14,530 nt of DNA from CAYOVG01 sp964407285 (GTDB lineage Bacteria > Desulfobacterota > Syntrophobacteria > Syntrophobacterales > Syntrophobacteraceae): positions 1-14,530 of the forward strand of contig CAYOVG010000166.1 of assembly GCA_964407285.1 (NCBI GenBank), written 5' to 3'. Both the position numbers and the translations under genes were made by a program. The notes beneath the pieces are model-generated. The model was not told the DNA's origin and ran no database searches. It saw nothing but the letters and a program-made list of their open reading frames with translations. Shown here piece after piece: positions 1 through 5,726 of the stretch (position 1 is the first letter of the stretch; every line of letters begins with the position of its first letter).

Positions 1-96
1 ATCGCCGACTACAAGAAGCTGGTCGAAAAGAAGACCGGGCGGCCGTTCCCGCAGCCCGGTCGCGGCCGCCGGCATGGTCGCGGCCGGAAGCCGTAA
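1..96 (+). CDS. 3' end of an unidentified gene (31 codons visible)
   Basis: Frame 1 is open from the window edge to TAA at 94-96. The visible end reads IADYKKLVEKKTGRPFPQ and then a basic Gly/Arg tail (PGRGRRHGRGRKP). Two readings are possible and neither can be settled here. The LVEKKTGRPFP segment recalls a helical stretch of pyruvate phosphate dikinase, but in that enzyme the sequence would continue for hundreds of residues. Alternatively, the RG-rich basic tail is of the kind that ends DEAD-box RNA helicases and other RNA-binding proteins. The gene converges on the downstream minus-strand gene with only 12 bases between the two stop codons, so there is no room for an ordinary terminator. 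Product left unnamed. Confidence 0.55.
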   Translation: MADYKKLVEKKTGRPFPQPGRGRRHGRGRKP

Positions 97-108
97 CCGC
101 GCAAGCGC

Positions 109-2124
109 TCAGACCCCGAACGGAAACCTATCGGGCAGCGCCGATTCGCCTTCGGCGGTCAGCGGCATGACCGCGCGGGTCTCGTCGAACCAGATATACT
201 CATCGAACTGCCGCGGCAAGGAGGCCTGGAAGTAGTGGCTCTGCAGTTCGGTTTCGGGACGGTAGACGACTCCTATGGCCCGTTCGAGGCGAGGCTTGAG
301 AAGGCTGTGCCGCAACTCCGGCCGACCGAGGCCGTCGCCTCGCAGCGGGAGCAGAAACGCCCCCACTTCCGATTCGTGGCAGAGCCGTTCGTAGCTGTCG
401 GGATGAGCCGGGCGAACGTGCTTTACCTCCATCGGTCCCCCCCAGTCGGATGCGGCGGCGACCGTCCCGTGGTCGGTCCCGAACCCGACGAGGTAGGCTT
501 TCCCGCCGAATCGCTCCCGGCAGAACTGGCCGACGTTTTGTTCTCCCCTCTTGCCCATCTCGGTCGCCGAAGCGTCTCCGATGTGCGAATTGTGCTCCCA
601 GACCACGGCGCGGGCCCGAGGGCCATGAAAGCCCAGCACGGTTTCCAGGGTCTCGAACATGTGGCGGTCCCGAAGGTTCCAGGATTCGCTCGACCCGTAG
701 TACATGATGCGGTAGTAGCGCTCGGCGTCCTTTATCAGACGGGCATTCTGCACGGCGTCGAAGAAGCGGCTCCCGTCCCTGCCGCGTGCTCCGTACTCCA
801 GTTGCTTGCTCAAAAGGTCCCGGAGCATCTTCACCACCTCGGGTTCGCACTCCCGGTACCGGCCGCTGAGGGCCGCCGCGCCGTAGCGGGCCGGGTCCCG
901 CTCCCACGGGCTGAGACACCCGTAGCGCTGTCGAGCCACGCGGGCGGTCTCCGGATCGAAGTCGTCGAGATACTTGAGGACCGCGTCGATCGAGGCGTTG
1001 AGACTGTAGAGGTCGAGTCCGTGGAAGGCGACCGGCTGCCGGTCGCGACCCTCTTGCGGGCCTATCGCATCATTGTAGGACTTCAACCACTGCACGAATT
1101 CGAGCACCTCCCGGTTAGCCCACATCCAGGTCGGAAACCGGCCGAACGCGCTTTCCGGCGGGCGCTCCACGGGCGTGCCCCTGACGAAGCTGTCCACCTG
1201 GGCGGCGTCCGGCCAGTCCGCCTCTACCGCCACAATATTGAAGCCGTGCTTCTCGATGAGTTCCCTGGTGATCCGGGCGCGCATGCGGTAGAATTCGGAT
1301 GTTCCGTGGGATGCCTCCCCCAGGAGCACGACCCGCGCATCTCCGATGCGGTCCATGAGTCCGTCCATGTTCGCCTCCTCAATCGACGCAAATTCCTCCG
1401 CCGCCTCCCGGACGGGTCCCACCGGATGTTCACGGACGACCGAGGGCGGCGTGGGCGCGGGTCTTTCCGCCTTCTCTTCCTCCCAGGCGGCCGCGCCGAT
1501 CAGCGGAACGAAGCTTACCGCCCCCAGATCCTCCCGGTCGAACTGCGTCTCGCTCACTTTTCGCACCCGGACCAGCCCCTGCGAACGGGGCTCGGACCCC
1601 ACGGGCATCACCAGCCGCCCTCCCACCGCGAGTTGATCGAGGAGAGGCCGCGGCACTTCCGGCCCCCCCGCCGCCACGACGATGGCGTCGTAGGGGGCGT
1701 GCAACGGCCAACCGAGCGAGCCGTCCCCGCGCAGAACGGAGATGTTGCCGTAGCCGAGCTTGTCGAGGCGGTCCCGGGCGGTGCGGGCAAGGTCTTCACG
1801 GCGCTCGATCGTGTAGACGCTTCCGGCGATCCGGCTCAGAACGGCTGCCGCATATCCGGAGCCCGTTCCGACCTCGAGGACCCGGTCCTCCGGGGAAATC
1901 TCCATGGCTTCCGCCATCACGGCGACGATGAACGGCTGGGAGATGGTCTGTCCTTCCTGGATGGGAAGCGGGGTGTCCGAATAGGCGAAGTCGATCAACT
2001 CCGCCAGGATGAATTTCTCCCGCGGGACTTCCCGCATGGCCCTGAGCACCGCGGGGTCCCTGACGCCCCTCGCCGCTATTTGATCGTCCACCATCTTATT
2101 GCGAAGTTTGCTCATGTCTTCCAT
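109..2124 (-). CDS. pcm: Protein-L-isoaspartate O-methyltransferase fused to an erythromycin-esterase-family domain
   Basis: A 671-residue two-domain protein. Residues about 5-215 are a PCMT domain, which uses S-adenosylmethionine to methylate isoaspartyl residues in aged proteins. Visible signatures are ISQPFIVAVM (61-70) and the SAM-binding motif VLEVGTGSGY (82-91). A Pro/Glu-rich linker (about 216-245) joins it to an erythromycin-esterase domain (about 250-671). Residues matching the EreB active-site set are visible: E270 and H273 (LLGEASHG), E301 (VAVEADW), R485 (WNLRDRHM), and H511 and H514 (WEHNSHIGDA). The esterase half may hydrolyse a lactone or other ester. Its real substrate is unknown and macrolide resistance should not be assumed. 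Both domains are near full length and in one frame, so this is a genuine fusion. The chosen ATG has AGGAGGA about nine bases upstream. An in-frame ATG three codons later is a minor alternative. The enzyme probably acts in the cytoplasm, since no signal peptide is seen. Confidence 0.93.
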   Translation of the reverse strand: MEDMSKLRNKMVDDQIAARGVRDPAVLRAMREVPREKFILAELIDFAYSDTPLPIQEGQTISQPFIVAVMAEAMEISPEDRVLEVGTGSGYAAAVLSRIAGSVYTIERREDLARTARDRLDKLGYGNISVLRGDGSLGWPLHAPYDAIVVAAGGPEVPRPLLDQLAVGGRLVMPVGSEPRSQGLVRVRKVSETQFDREDLGAVSFVPLIGAAAWEEEKAERPAPTPPSVVREHPVGPVREAAEEFASIEEANMDGLMDRIGDARVVLLGEASHGTSEFYRMRARITRELIEKHGFNIVAVEADWPDAAQVDSFVRGTPVERPPESAFGRFPTWMWANREVLEFVQWLKSYNDAIGPQEGRDRQPVAFHGLDLYSLNASIDAVLKYLDDFDPETARVARQRYGCLSPWERDPARYGAAALSGRYRECEPEVVKMLRDLLSKQLEYGARGRDGSRFFDAVQNARLIKDAERYYRIMYYGSSESWNLRDRHMFETLETVLGFHGPRARAVVWEHNSHIGDASATEMGKRGEQNVGQFCRERFGGKAYLVGFGTDHGTVAAASDWGGPMEVKHVRPAHPDSYERLCHESEVGAFLLPLRGDGLGRPELRHSLLKPRLERAIGVVYRPETELQSHYFQASLPRQFDEYIWFDETRAVMPLTAEGESALPDRFPFGV

Positions 2125-2149
2125 CTGATCGTTTCCTCCTCCCCCTCCG

Positions 2150-2189
2150 GCCGATCGGGGCCGATCGAAGCTGATCGAAGCCGATCGAA
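2150..2189. repeat. Four head-to-tail 10-bp repeats with CGATCG cores, upstream of the methyltransferase fusion
   Basis: The units are GCCGATCGGG, GCCGATCGAA, GCTGATCGAA and GCCGATCGAA, exactly adjacent. Each contains GATC, and three contain the palindrome CGATCG. They lie 25-65 bases upstream of the pcm-fusion ATG. On the minus strand they follow a possible -35 hexamer (TTGACC, 2197-2202), so they fill the region where the -10 box or transcription start would be. The 10-base spacing places the units on one face of the helix. This could be a cooperative protein-binding array or simple slippage. Confidence 0.7.
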
Positions 2190-2239
2190 AAAGCTAGGTC
2201 AAAAATACCGGGAAGAAGTTCTGCAACCCGGAGCCCGCG

Positions 2240-2276
2240 CGCCGGCCGCGGCGCGACCTCCCGACCGCGGCCGGCG
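2240..2276. repeat. Strong GC hairpin between the DUF2267 gene and the pcm fusion
   Basis: Perfect 12-bp inverted repeat, CGCCGGCCGCGG (2240-2251) and CCGCGGCCGGCG (2265-2276), with a 13-base loop. It lies 48 bases downstream of the DUF2267 stop codon, so it may stop or stabilise that transcript. No T-run follows directly in the minus direction; the nearest, TATTTTTGACC, is about 30 bases further on. I therefore do not call it a classical intrinsic terminator. Confidence 0.6.
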
Positions 2277-2323
2277 AGCCGGCGCGACAAGGCTTTCGGA
2301 TTTCACCACCCCTCCACCGGGCG

Positions 2324-2764
2324 TCAATGGACCGCCTCGGGCCAAAGCTCCTGGACCTCTTTGGGCAGCATGTTCTTCACATCCCGCATTTCCCCGTCGG
2401 ACACTCTTCTCGCAAGTACCGCCAGCACGCACTTGAACGCCATCTCGGCATCGATGTCCGGGTCGGTCTGCTGGAAAGCCTCGGAAATGTGGAACAGGAA
2501 TTCCTCTTTGTCCCGCTCCTTGAGATGATTCCCGGAGGGGTTCCAACCTTCGTAGTAGATTCCTCGAACGAGCAGGGGAAGCTCCGATCCGAACTGGGCG
2601 ACTTCATCCACCGGGAGCCGGTCGCGCAATGCGTGCAGGACAGCCCGGAGGGCCTGGTAGGCCCTGCGCCGATTGTCCCAGCCCGCCTCGTTCATGATTT
2701 CCTTCAGCCATTCGTTGGTCGTCTGCAACGTGTGATCGAATGAGTCCAAACCTGTCATGCTCAT
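2324..2764 (-). CDS. DUF2267 family protein
   Basis: A 146-residue protein closely matching the DUF2267 pattern. The N-terminus (about 8-35) reads like FDHTLQTTNEWLKEIM. A central RRAYQALRAVLHALRDRLP segment follows (about 32-50), then LPLLVRGIYYEGW (about 63-75) and KEEFLFHISEAF (about 86-97). The predicted fold is all-helical, soluble and cytoplasmic, with no signal peptide or membrane segment. No biochemical function is firmly established for the family to my knowledge; members often sit near stress-related genes. Length is typical of a single-domain member. The ATG has AAAGGAT 5-11 bases upstream. An internal ATG two codons later lacks a good ribosome site. It follows its own promoter candidate and is separated from the downstream pcm fusion by 199 bases containing a hairpin and a repeat array, so the two may be separate units. 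Confidence 0.9.
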   Translation of the reverse strand: MSMTGLDSFDHTLQTTNEWLKEIMNEAGWDNRRRAYQALRAVLHALRDRLPVDEVAQFGSELPLLVRGIYYEGWNPSGNHLKERDKEEFLFHISEAFQQTDPDIDAEMAFKCVLAVLARRVSDGEMRDVKNMLPKEVQELWPEAVH

Positions 2765-2788
2765 GGTTCATCCTTTCCCGTTTTCCGC

Positions 2789-2821
2789 AAGATATATTTG
2801 TTCAAGAATATATTTATTCTT
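2789..2821. repeat. AT-rich imperfect direct repeat and small hairpin in the DUF2267 leader
   Basis: Two adjacent near-copies, AAGATATATTTGTTC (2789-2803) and AAGAATATATTTATTC (2804-2819), lie 25-55 bases before the DUF2267 ATG. The second copy with its flank also forms an inverted repeat, AAGAATA-TATT-TATTCTT (2804-2821). The AT content contrasts sharply with the surrounding GC-rich sequence. It may be a leader mRNA structure or a regulator site. Confidence 0.5.
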
Positions 2822-2847
2822 TGTTATTTCCGATGGTTAACAAGACT

Positions 2848-2876
2848 ATAATAGTCATCTGAGGCCGGTCGGTCCA
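2848..2876 (-). promoter_or_regulatory. Candidate sigma70-type promoter of the DUF2267 gene with a palindrome over its -10 box
   Basis: On the minus strand TGGACC (2871-2876) is followed after 17 bases by TATTAT (2848-2853). They match the consensus hexamers at 4/6 and 5/6. The -10 box sits inside the perfect 13-bp palindrome GACTATAATAGTC (2844-2856), a plausible operator. The predicted transcript would begin near 2841 with a leader of about 75 bases. Confidence 0.45.
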
Positions 2877-2916
2877 CCTCGGAGCAGGATCTGGTCTCTC
2901 TGCGGAAGCCGGGGAT

Positions 2917-3032
2917 GGCATGGGACGGCATGGGAGGGTATGGGAGGTACGGAAGGCGCGGCCGCGGCGTCTCTGTCTGAACCCTGGATGACTCCAATGG
3001 CATGAGAGGCATGAGAGATGAGAGGCATGGGA
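2917..3032. repeat. Degenerate GGCATGRGA short repeats
   Basis: Three tandem 10-mers occur at 2917-2946 (GGCATGGGAC, GGCATGGGAG, GGTATGGGAG). At 2999-3032 there are two tandem GGCATGAGA units, a GATGAGA spacer and GGCATGGGA. The stretch between carries nothing I recognise. No convincing gene covers this region on either strand, so it looks like non-coding, slippage-prone sequence. Confidence 0.55.
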
Positions 3033-3051
3033 GAAGCGTCGGGAAATATCG

Positions 3052-3086
3052 AGAGCATGGTCATGCTCTGAAACGGGCACGCCCGT
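3052..3086. repeat. Two adjacent short palindromes
   Basis: AGAGCATG-GT-CATGCTCT (3052-3069) has 8-bp arms and a 2-base centre. ACGGGC-AC-GCCCGT (3073-3086) has 6-bp arms and a 2-base centre. Both are perfect and only three bases apart. They lie in the intergenic stretch between the Cys-cluster gene and the DUF2267 gene. No T-run follows either one. Confidence 0.55.
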
Positions 3087-3201
3087 CGCGAGTTCCGACC
3101 GGGGAGTGACGGACGGCCGAGCAGGCGTTCCCGCGTTCCCGCGATCCCGCGCATGGGCCAAAACTTACGGAGGCGTTCCCCTACCAATGTTGTTGACTCA
3201 A

Positions 3202-3293
3202 CGTCACTCCCGCGTAGCCTGTCCTCGCCCACGCGGGGAGCGGGGGCCGGAAAGCCCCGAGAAGCCGGGATTTCCGCTTGCGCGGGAATGACG
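3202..3293. repeat. REP/MITE-like palindromic intergenic element
   Basis: About 92 bases bounded by inverted ends: CGTCACTCCCGCG (3202-3214) and CGCGGGAATGACG (3281-3293), pairing at 12 of 13 positions. Each end also folds locally. The right end forms ATTTCCGC-TTGC-GCGGGAAT; the left forms CTCCCGCG with CGCGGGGAG. Ends of the form CGTCATTCCCGCG are common in dispersed non-coding palindromes of many proteobacteria and Desulfobacterota. A related inverted end, GGGGAGTGACGG, occurs at 3101-3112, suggesting a second, decayed element beside it. No transposase is present. Confidence 0.65.
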
Positions 3294-3363
3294 GTAAGTC
3301 CGAGTGACGGTGAGTCCTCGCGAGTGTGACCTCAAACACATAGCCTGTGAACCGTGCCCGGTC

Positions 3364-4125
3364 TCAAAGCACTTTTCGAAGAATGAACACCTGCTTCACG
3401 GGAGACGCGCCGATCACTTCCCGCACGTCGGCCAGCCGCTCGGGTTGCTGATCGAGTTCGTCCCAGGAACTCAAAACGACATGCTCTCCGTTTTGCAGCG
3501 CCAGCACGGGGACCGTCGTCTTCCTGGAGGGCTTTTTCCCCTCGTACACGATATCGCCGGAGTCGCCGGGCTTGACGAACCTGCGCTCGACGACGAAGCA
3601 TTCTTCCATCCGGTACACGACGGAGGAAGCGTAGTGGTCCGAGGAGATATCGCGGAGCCTGCCCTCTTCAATGAAGAAGAGTCGCTCCTCTTCCTCCCCG
3701 GCCGCGGGACCGCTGCCACTGCCGGCCTTACCGGCTCTGCCGGCCATGCCGGCTCCACCGGCCTTGTCGCCACGACCCTTATCGCCGCCGGTCTCGTTTT
3801 CCTTCGGCGCTTCGGGGGCCCGCGGGGCCTGCGGGGCCTGCGGGGCCGGGGCGTCCTGGACGTCCCGGGCGCTCTCCGCAATATCGACGACGCGCGCCCG
3901 GCTGTCCGGCATTTCCTTTACCGCTTCTCTTCTTCTCATGACAAACTGCTCCTTGTATCTTCCGTTTCTTTTCAGAATATCGGCTGCATCTTCGAGTCCG
4001 CCGGCGGCGCTGCGTTTCTTGCAACTCGCGCACTCGCACACCAGGCATTTGAAGGCGGGCACTCGCCGCTTCAGCTTTTCACACCAGACAAAGTTGGATA
4101 CCGCTGCCGCGGAAGCATTGCTCAT
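3364..4125 (-). CDS. Unrecognised Cys-cluster protein downstream of lexA
   Basis: A 253-residue protein I do not recognise. Near the N-terminus it has a cysteine cluster C15-x11-C27-x2-C30-x-C32-x2-C35, flanked by Lys and Arg. This looks like a small zinc- or iron-sulfur-binding module, possibly nucleic-acid-binding. The middle (about 85-148) is low-complexity Ala/Pro/Gly, first APQAPQAPRAPEAP and then a GGAGMAGRAGKAG-like run, encoded by 9-bp DNA repeats near 3724-3848. The C-terminal third (about 150-253) looks folded and beta-rich, with no signature I can name. No signal peptide or membrane segment is visible. It lies 68 bases after the lexA stop with no terminator between, so it is probably co-transcribed with lexA. 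An in-frame GTG at 4143 would add six residues but has no ribosome site. I chose the ATG at 4125, which overlaps a short upstream ORF. Confidence 0.75.
   Translation of the reverse strand: MSNASAAAVSNFVWCEKLKRRVPAFKCLVCECASCKKRSAAGGLEDAADILKRNGRYKEQFVMRRREAVKEMPDSRARVVDIAESARDVQDAPAPQAPQAPRAPEAPKENETGGDKGRGDKAGGAGMAGRAGKAGSGSGPAAGEEEERLFFIEEGRLRDISSDHYASSVVYRMEECFVVERRFVKPGDSGDIVYEGKKPSRKTTVPVLALQNGEHVVLSSWDELDQQPERLADVREVIGASPVKQVFILRKVL
3724..3848. repeat. 9-bp coding repeats in the linker of the Cys-cluster gene
   Basis: On the plus strand, GCGGGGCCT-like 9-mers repeat in tandem at 3822-3848, with a decayed unit at 3813-3821. They encode the Ala-Pro-x repeats. Alternating CCGGC-type 9-mers at about 3724-3766 encode the Gly/Ala-rich run. 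Such in-frame repeats would let the linker length vary by three residues at a time without breaking the frame. Confidence 0.6.
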
Positions 4126-4163
4126 ATCTGTTTCACTTTCCACCGCAACAATCGTTGTTTCAT
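4122..4163 (-). CDS. Possible 13-codon leader peptide overlapping the Cys-cluster gene start
   Basis: Between lexA and the Cys-cluster gene an ATG at 4161-4163 opens a short frame, MKQRLLRWKVKQI. Its TGA overlaps the ATG of the downstream gene as ATGA. A G-rich stretch (GGGGGGACG) precedes the ATG, but the spacing is tight and the match to a Shine-Dalgarno sequence is weak. If translated, it would deliver ribosomes to a downstream start that otherwise has only a poor site (translational coupling). The peptide is strongly basic. Thirteen codons can arise by chance, so confidence is low. Confidence 0.3.
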   Translation of the reverse strand: MKQRLLRWKVKQI

Positions 4164-4193
4164 CGTCCCCCCGTCACCGGGCGAAGAGTGCGG

Positions 4194-4805
4194 CTATTTC
4201 CGTTGGTCCCGGTAGTCTCTGAAAAGCCCGACCACGACGCCCACGACCTCGACCGACGCCGCGGGCGCAAAAACGGGGCGCAACTCCGAATTGGCCGGGC
4301 GCAACTCGACCGTATCGGCGTGCAGATGGATTCTCTTGACGGTCGCGTCCCCCTCCACGAGCACGACGGCGGTTTGACCGCTGTGGACGGTTTGCTGCCT
4401 GGAGACGATCAGGATGTCGCCGCTTCGGATTCCGTCCTCGATCATGGAATCGCCCCGCACCCGCAGCGCGATATTCACCCCGCTTCCGAGGAGATTCTCG
4501 GGCACATCGATCGTATCCGGGACTTCCACGGGTTCGATGGGAGCGCCGGCCGCGACCACGCCCGCCAGGGGGATGGAAACGGCCGACGGCTGCATGGAGA
4601 CCGGTTCGAGGGACCGCTTGCGGTTCTTGCCGAGAGTCCTGATGAAGCCCCGCTCCTCGAGCGCCCTGACGTGCTTGAAGACGGCGTTGTAGGAGTGGAA
4701 GCCGAAGTGCGCTCGAATTTCCTCGTAGCTGGGGGACCGTTTGTGCTTCGCGCTGTACTCTTCGATAAAGGAATAGATCTGCTTCTGTCTTTCCGTGAGG
4801 TTCAT
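4194..4805 (-). CDS. lexA: LexA repressor (SOS regulator, S24 self-cleaving)
   Basis: A 203-residue protein, almost the length of E. coli LexA. The N-terminal winged helix-turn-helix begins MNLTERQKQIYSFIEEY, and its recognition region lies around SPSYEEIRAHFGFHSYNAV (24-42). The C-terminal S24 peptidase domain has the Ala-Gly cleavage site A86-G87 (VVAAGAPI), the nucleophile S120 (RGDSMIEDG) and the general-base K157 (ATVKRIH). All are spaced as in E. coli LexA (84-85, 119 and 156). It represses DNA-damage genes until activated RecA triggers self-cleavage. The ATG at 4805 has GGAGGG nine bases upstream. The frame stays open for another 40 codons, but that extension reaches the predicted transcription start and has no start signal. 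The gene has its own promoter with an overlapping inverted repeat and probably leads a two-gene operon with the Cys-cluster gene. Confidence 0.95.
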   Translation of the reverse strand: MNLTERQKQIYSFIEEYSAKHKRSPSYEEIRAHFGFHSYNAVFKHVRALEERGFIRTLGKNRKRSLEPVSMQPSAVSIPLAGVVAAGAPIEPVEVPDTIDVPENLLGSGVNIALRVRGDSMIEDGIRSGDILIVSRQQTVHSGQTAVVLVEGDATVKRIHLHADTVELRPANSELRPVFAPAASVEVVGVVVGLFRDYRDQRK

Positions 4806-4879
4806 GCCGACTCTCCCTCCGTACCGGGCGAACGGGCGGCGACAAAACGCGCGCCGCGTGTCCGAATATCCGCGTAAGA

Positions 4880-4913
4880 GCTCGACTTTCGAGCGTAATG
4901 CCGGACCCCGGTC
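4880..4913 (-). other. Small hairpins in the lexA 5' untranslated leader
   Basis: The predicted leader of about 120 bases contains GCTCGA-CTT-TCGAGC (4880-4894, perfect 6-bp stem) and GGACC-CC-GGTCC (4902-4913, 5-bp stem). The rest of the leader shows no known riboswitch pattern. Whether the hairpins matter for expression is unknown. Confidence 0.35.
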
Positions 4914-4923
4914 CTTCCCGGAC

Positions 4924-4960
4924 ACACTTTGAGTGTAAGTGAAATTAAGGTGAAAGTCAA
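4924..4960 (-). promoter_or_regulatory. lexA promoter with candidate LexA operator over the -10 box
   Basis: On the minus strand TTGACT (4955-4960, 5/6 to consensus) is followed after exactly 17 bases by TACACT (4932-4937, 4/6). A perfect inverted repeat, ACACT-TTG-AGTGT (4924-4936), covers the -10 box and the predicted start point. An operator at this position would allow autorepression, as is usual for lexA. The motif is not the E. coli CTG-N10-CAG box nor the Gram-positive GAAC-N4-GTTC box. LexA boxes are known to vary between bacterial groups, and this could be the lineage's own. Confidence 0.65.
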
Positions 4961-5011
4961 GCGAGGCGCCTGGTTGTTTCCTAAAGATAAAAGCTGGTTA
5001 GATGCTGCGTA

Positions 5012-5719
5012 CTACCCTCTGGATAGATCTATCCAAAGATGAGTAAGGTGGATTTCGTCGTCACGGCGATAAACGACCGATGTGCATACAGTCACTTGCT
5101 CATCGGTTTTCAAAGCCGTCAAATGCTCTTCCTCAGTCCATATCGGATCATGTTCCATCCCGGCTAGTTCAGAAATCCAGGCATTCACTCTTTCTTGCCA
5201 TATGGGAGGAGTTTCCTCCTGAATGTAGCCAATCATCCCCGCCCGATCAAAATGTCGTCCATGGATCGCTAGTTTGAAGCGCTCTATCCCGCCGCAAGCG
5301 ATATGATTTCCTCCTCTTTCATGTCCGAAAACATATTCACGCCGGCGCTTTCTCTCAAGGCGTCCGGTTAACCGTTTTCCCTCGAATACAGTAATCTTTG
5401 GTGGATCGTGACTGGTATCCTCTGAAAGAAGATAAACACCAATATCTGCGGTCGGACTACCACCATTTGCTTCATCTTCCATGCTTTCAGGCTGAGCACA
5501 AAAGGGTAAGCCTGTATTTCTACTAACATTCGTAACAAAACGGCAAAGCTTTCTATTCAGACCATTTTCGTTCTTTATACCCTCTTTCAGAACAGATTCC
5601 GCAAATTGAGGCAAACACCCCCGAATGAGTTCGACTACCCGATTAAACTGTGAATATGAGGCAGGACCTAGAAGTTTCCCTGTACCTCCCAGGATTCGTT
5701 TTGCATAAGAGTTGGACAT
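5012..5719 (-). CDS. Predicted PD-(D/E)XK restriction-type nuclease, partner of the upstream methyltransferase
   Basis: A 235-residue soluble protein. A candidate PD-(D/E)XK core is visible: D92 (PTADIGVYL), then E113-G-K115 at the end of a hydrophobic strand (KITVFEGKRL), about 20 residues apart. An upstream acidic residue such as E44 could complete the site. Downstream, GGIERFKLAIHGRHF and AGMIGYIQEE (about 143-169) resemble the conserved helix region after the core of restriction-like nucleases. The role is inferred as DNA cleavage paired with the methyltransferase seven bases upstream. No specific family is recognised. The ATG at 5719 follows the methyltransferase stop. The in-frame ATG at 5752 would overlap that gene by 26 bases and is less likely. 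Ribosome sites are weak for both, consistent with translational coupling. Composition matches the low-GC methyltransferase gene, not lexA. Confidence 0.7.
   Translation of the reverse strand: MSNSYAKRILGGTGKLLGPASYSQFNRVVELIRGCLPQFAESVLKEGIKNENGLNRKLCRFVTNVSRNTGLPFCAQPESMEDEANGGSPTADIGVYLLSEDTSHDPPKITVFEGKRLTGRLERKRRREYVFGHERGGNHIACGGIERFKLAIHGRHFDRAGMIGYIQEETPPIWQERVNAWISELAGMEHDPIWTEEEHLTALKTDEQVTVCTSVVYRRDDEIHLTHLWIDLSRG
5020..5035. repeat. 16-bp perfect palindrome at the 3' end of the nuclease gene
   Basis: TGGATAGATCTATCCA is a perfect uninterrupted palindrome covering the codons for the C-terminal Trp-Ile-Asp-Leu stretch, just before the stop. With no loop it would make a poor RNA hairpin, so a DNA-level role (protein binding) or chance is more likely than termination. 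Confidence 0.6.
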
Positions 5720-5726
5720 AGAATGC

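Noticed and set aside
235..2436. 733-codon plus-strand frame opposite the pcm-esterase fusion
   Set aside because: It runs antisense to a protein with two clear domains, shows no domain of its own, and spans the opposite gene's promoter and repeat region.
2917..3032. CRISPR-like repeats
   Set aside because: Units are 9-10 bases, directly adjacent and without unique spacers of regular length, so they are not a CRISPR array.
2814..3232. Overlapping minus-strand frames of 62-125 codons in the intergenic repeat region
   Set aside because: Their translations are low-complexity, consistent with reading through GGCATGGGA repeats and palindromes. No ribosome site or domain is seen, and they run into the DUF2267 promoter.
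4806..4925. 40-codon N-terminal extension of LexA
   Set aside because: It would begin at the predicted transcription start. The 203-residue form has a good ribosome site and the normal LexA length.
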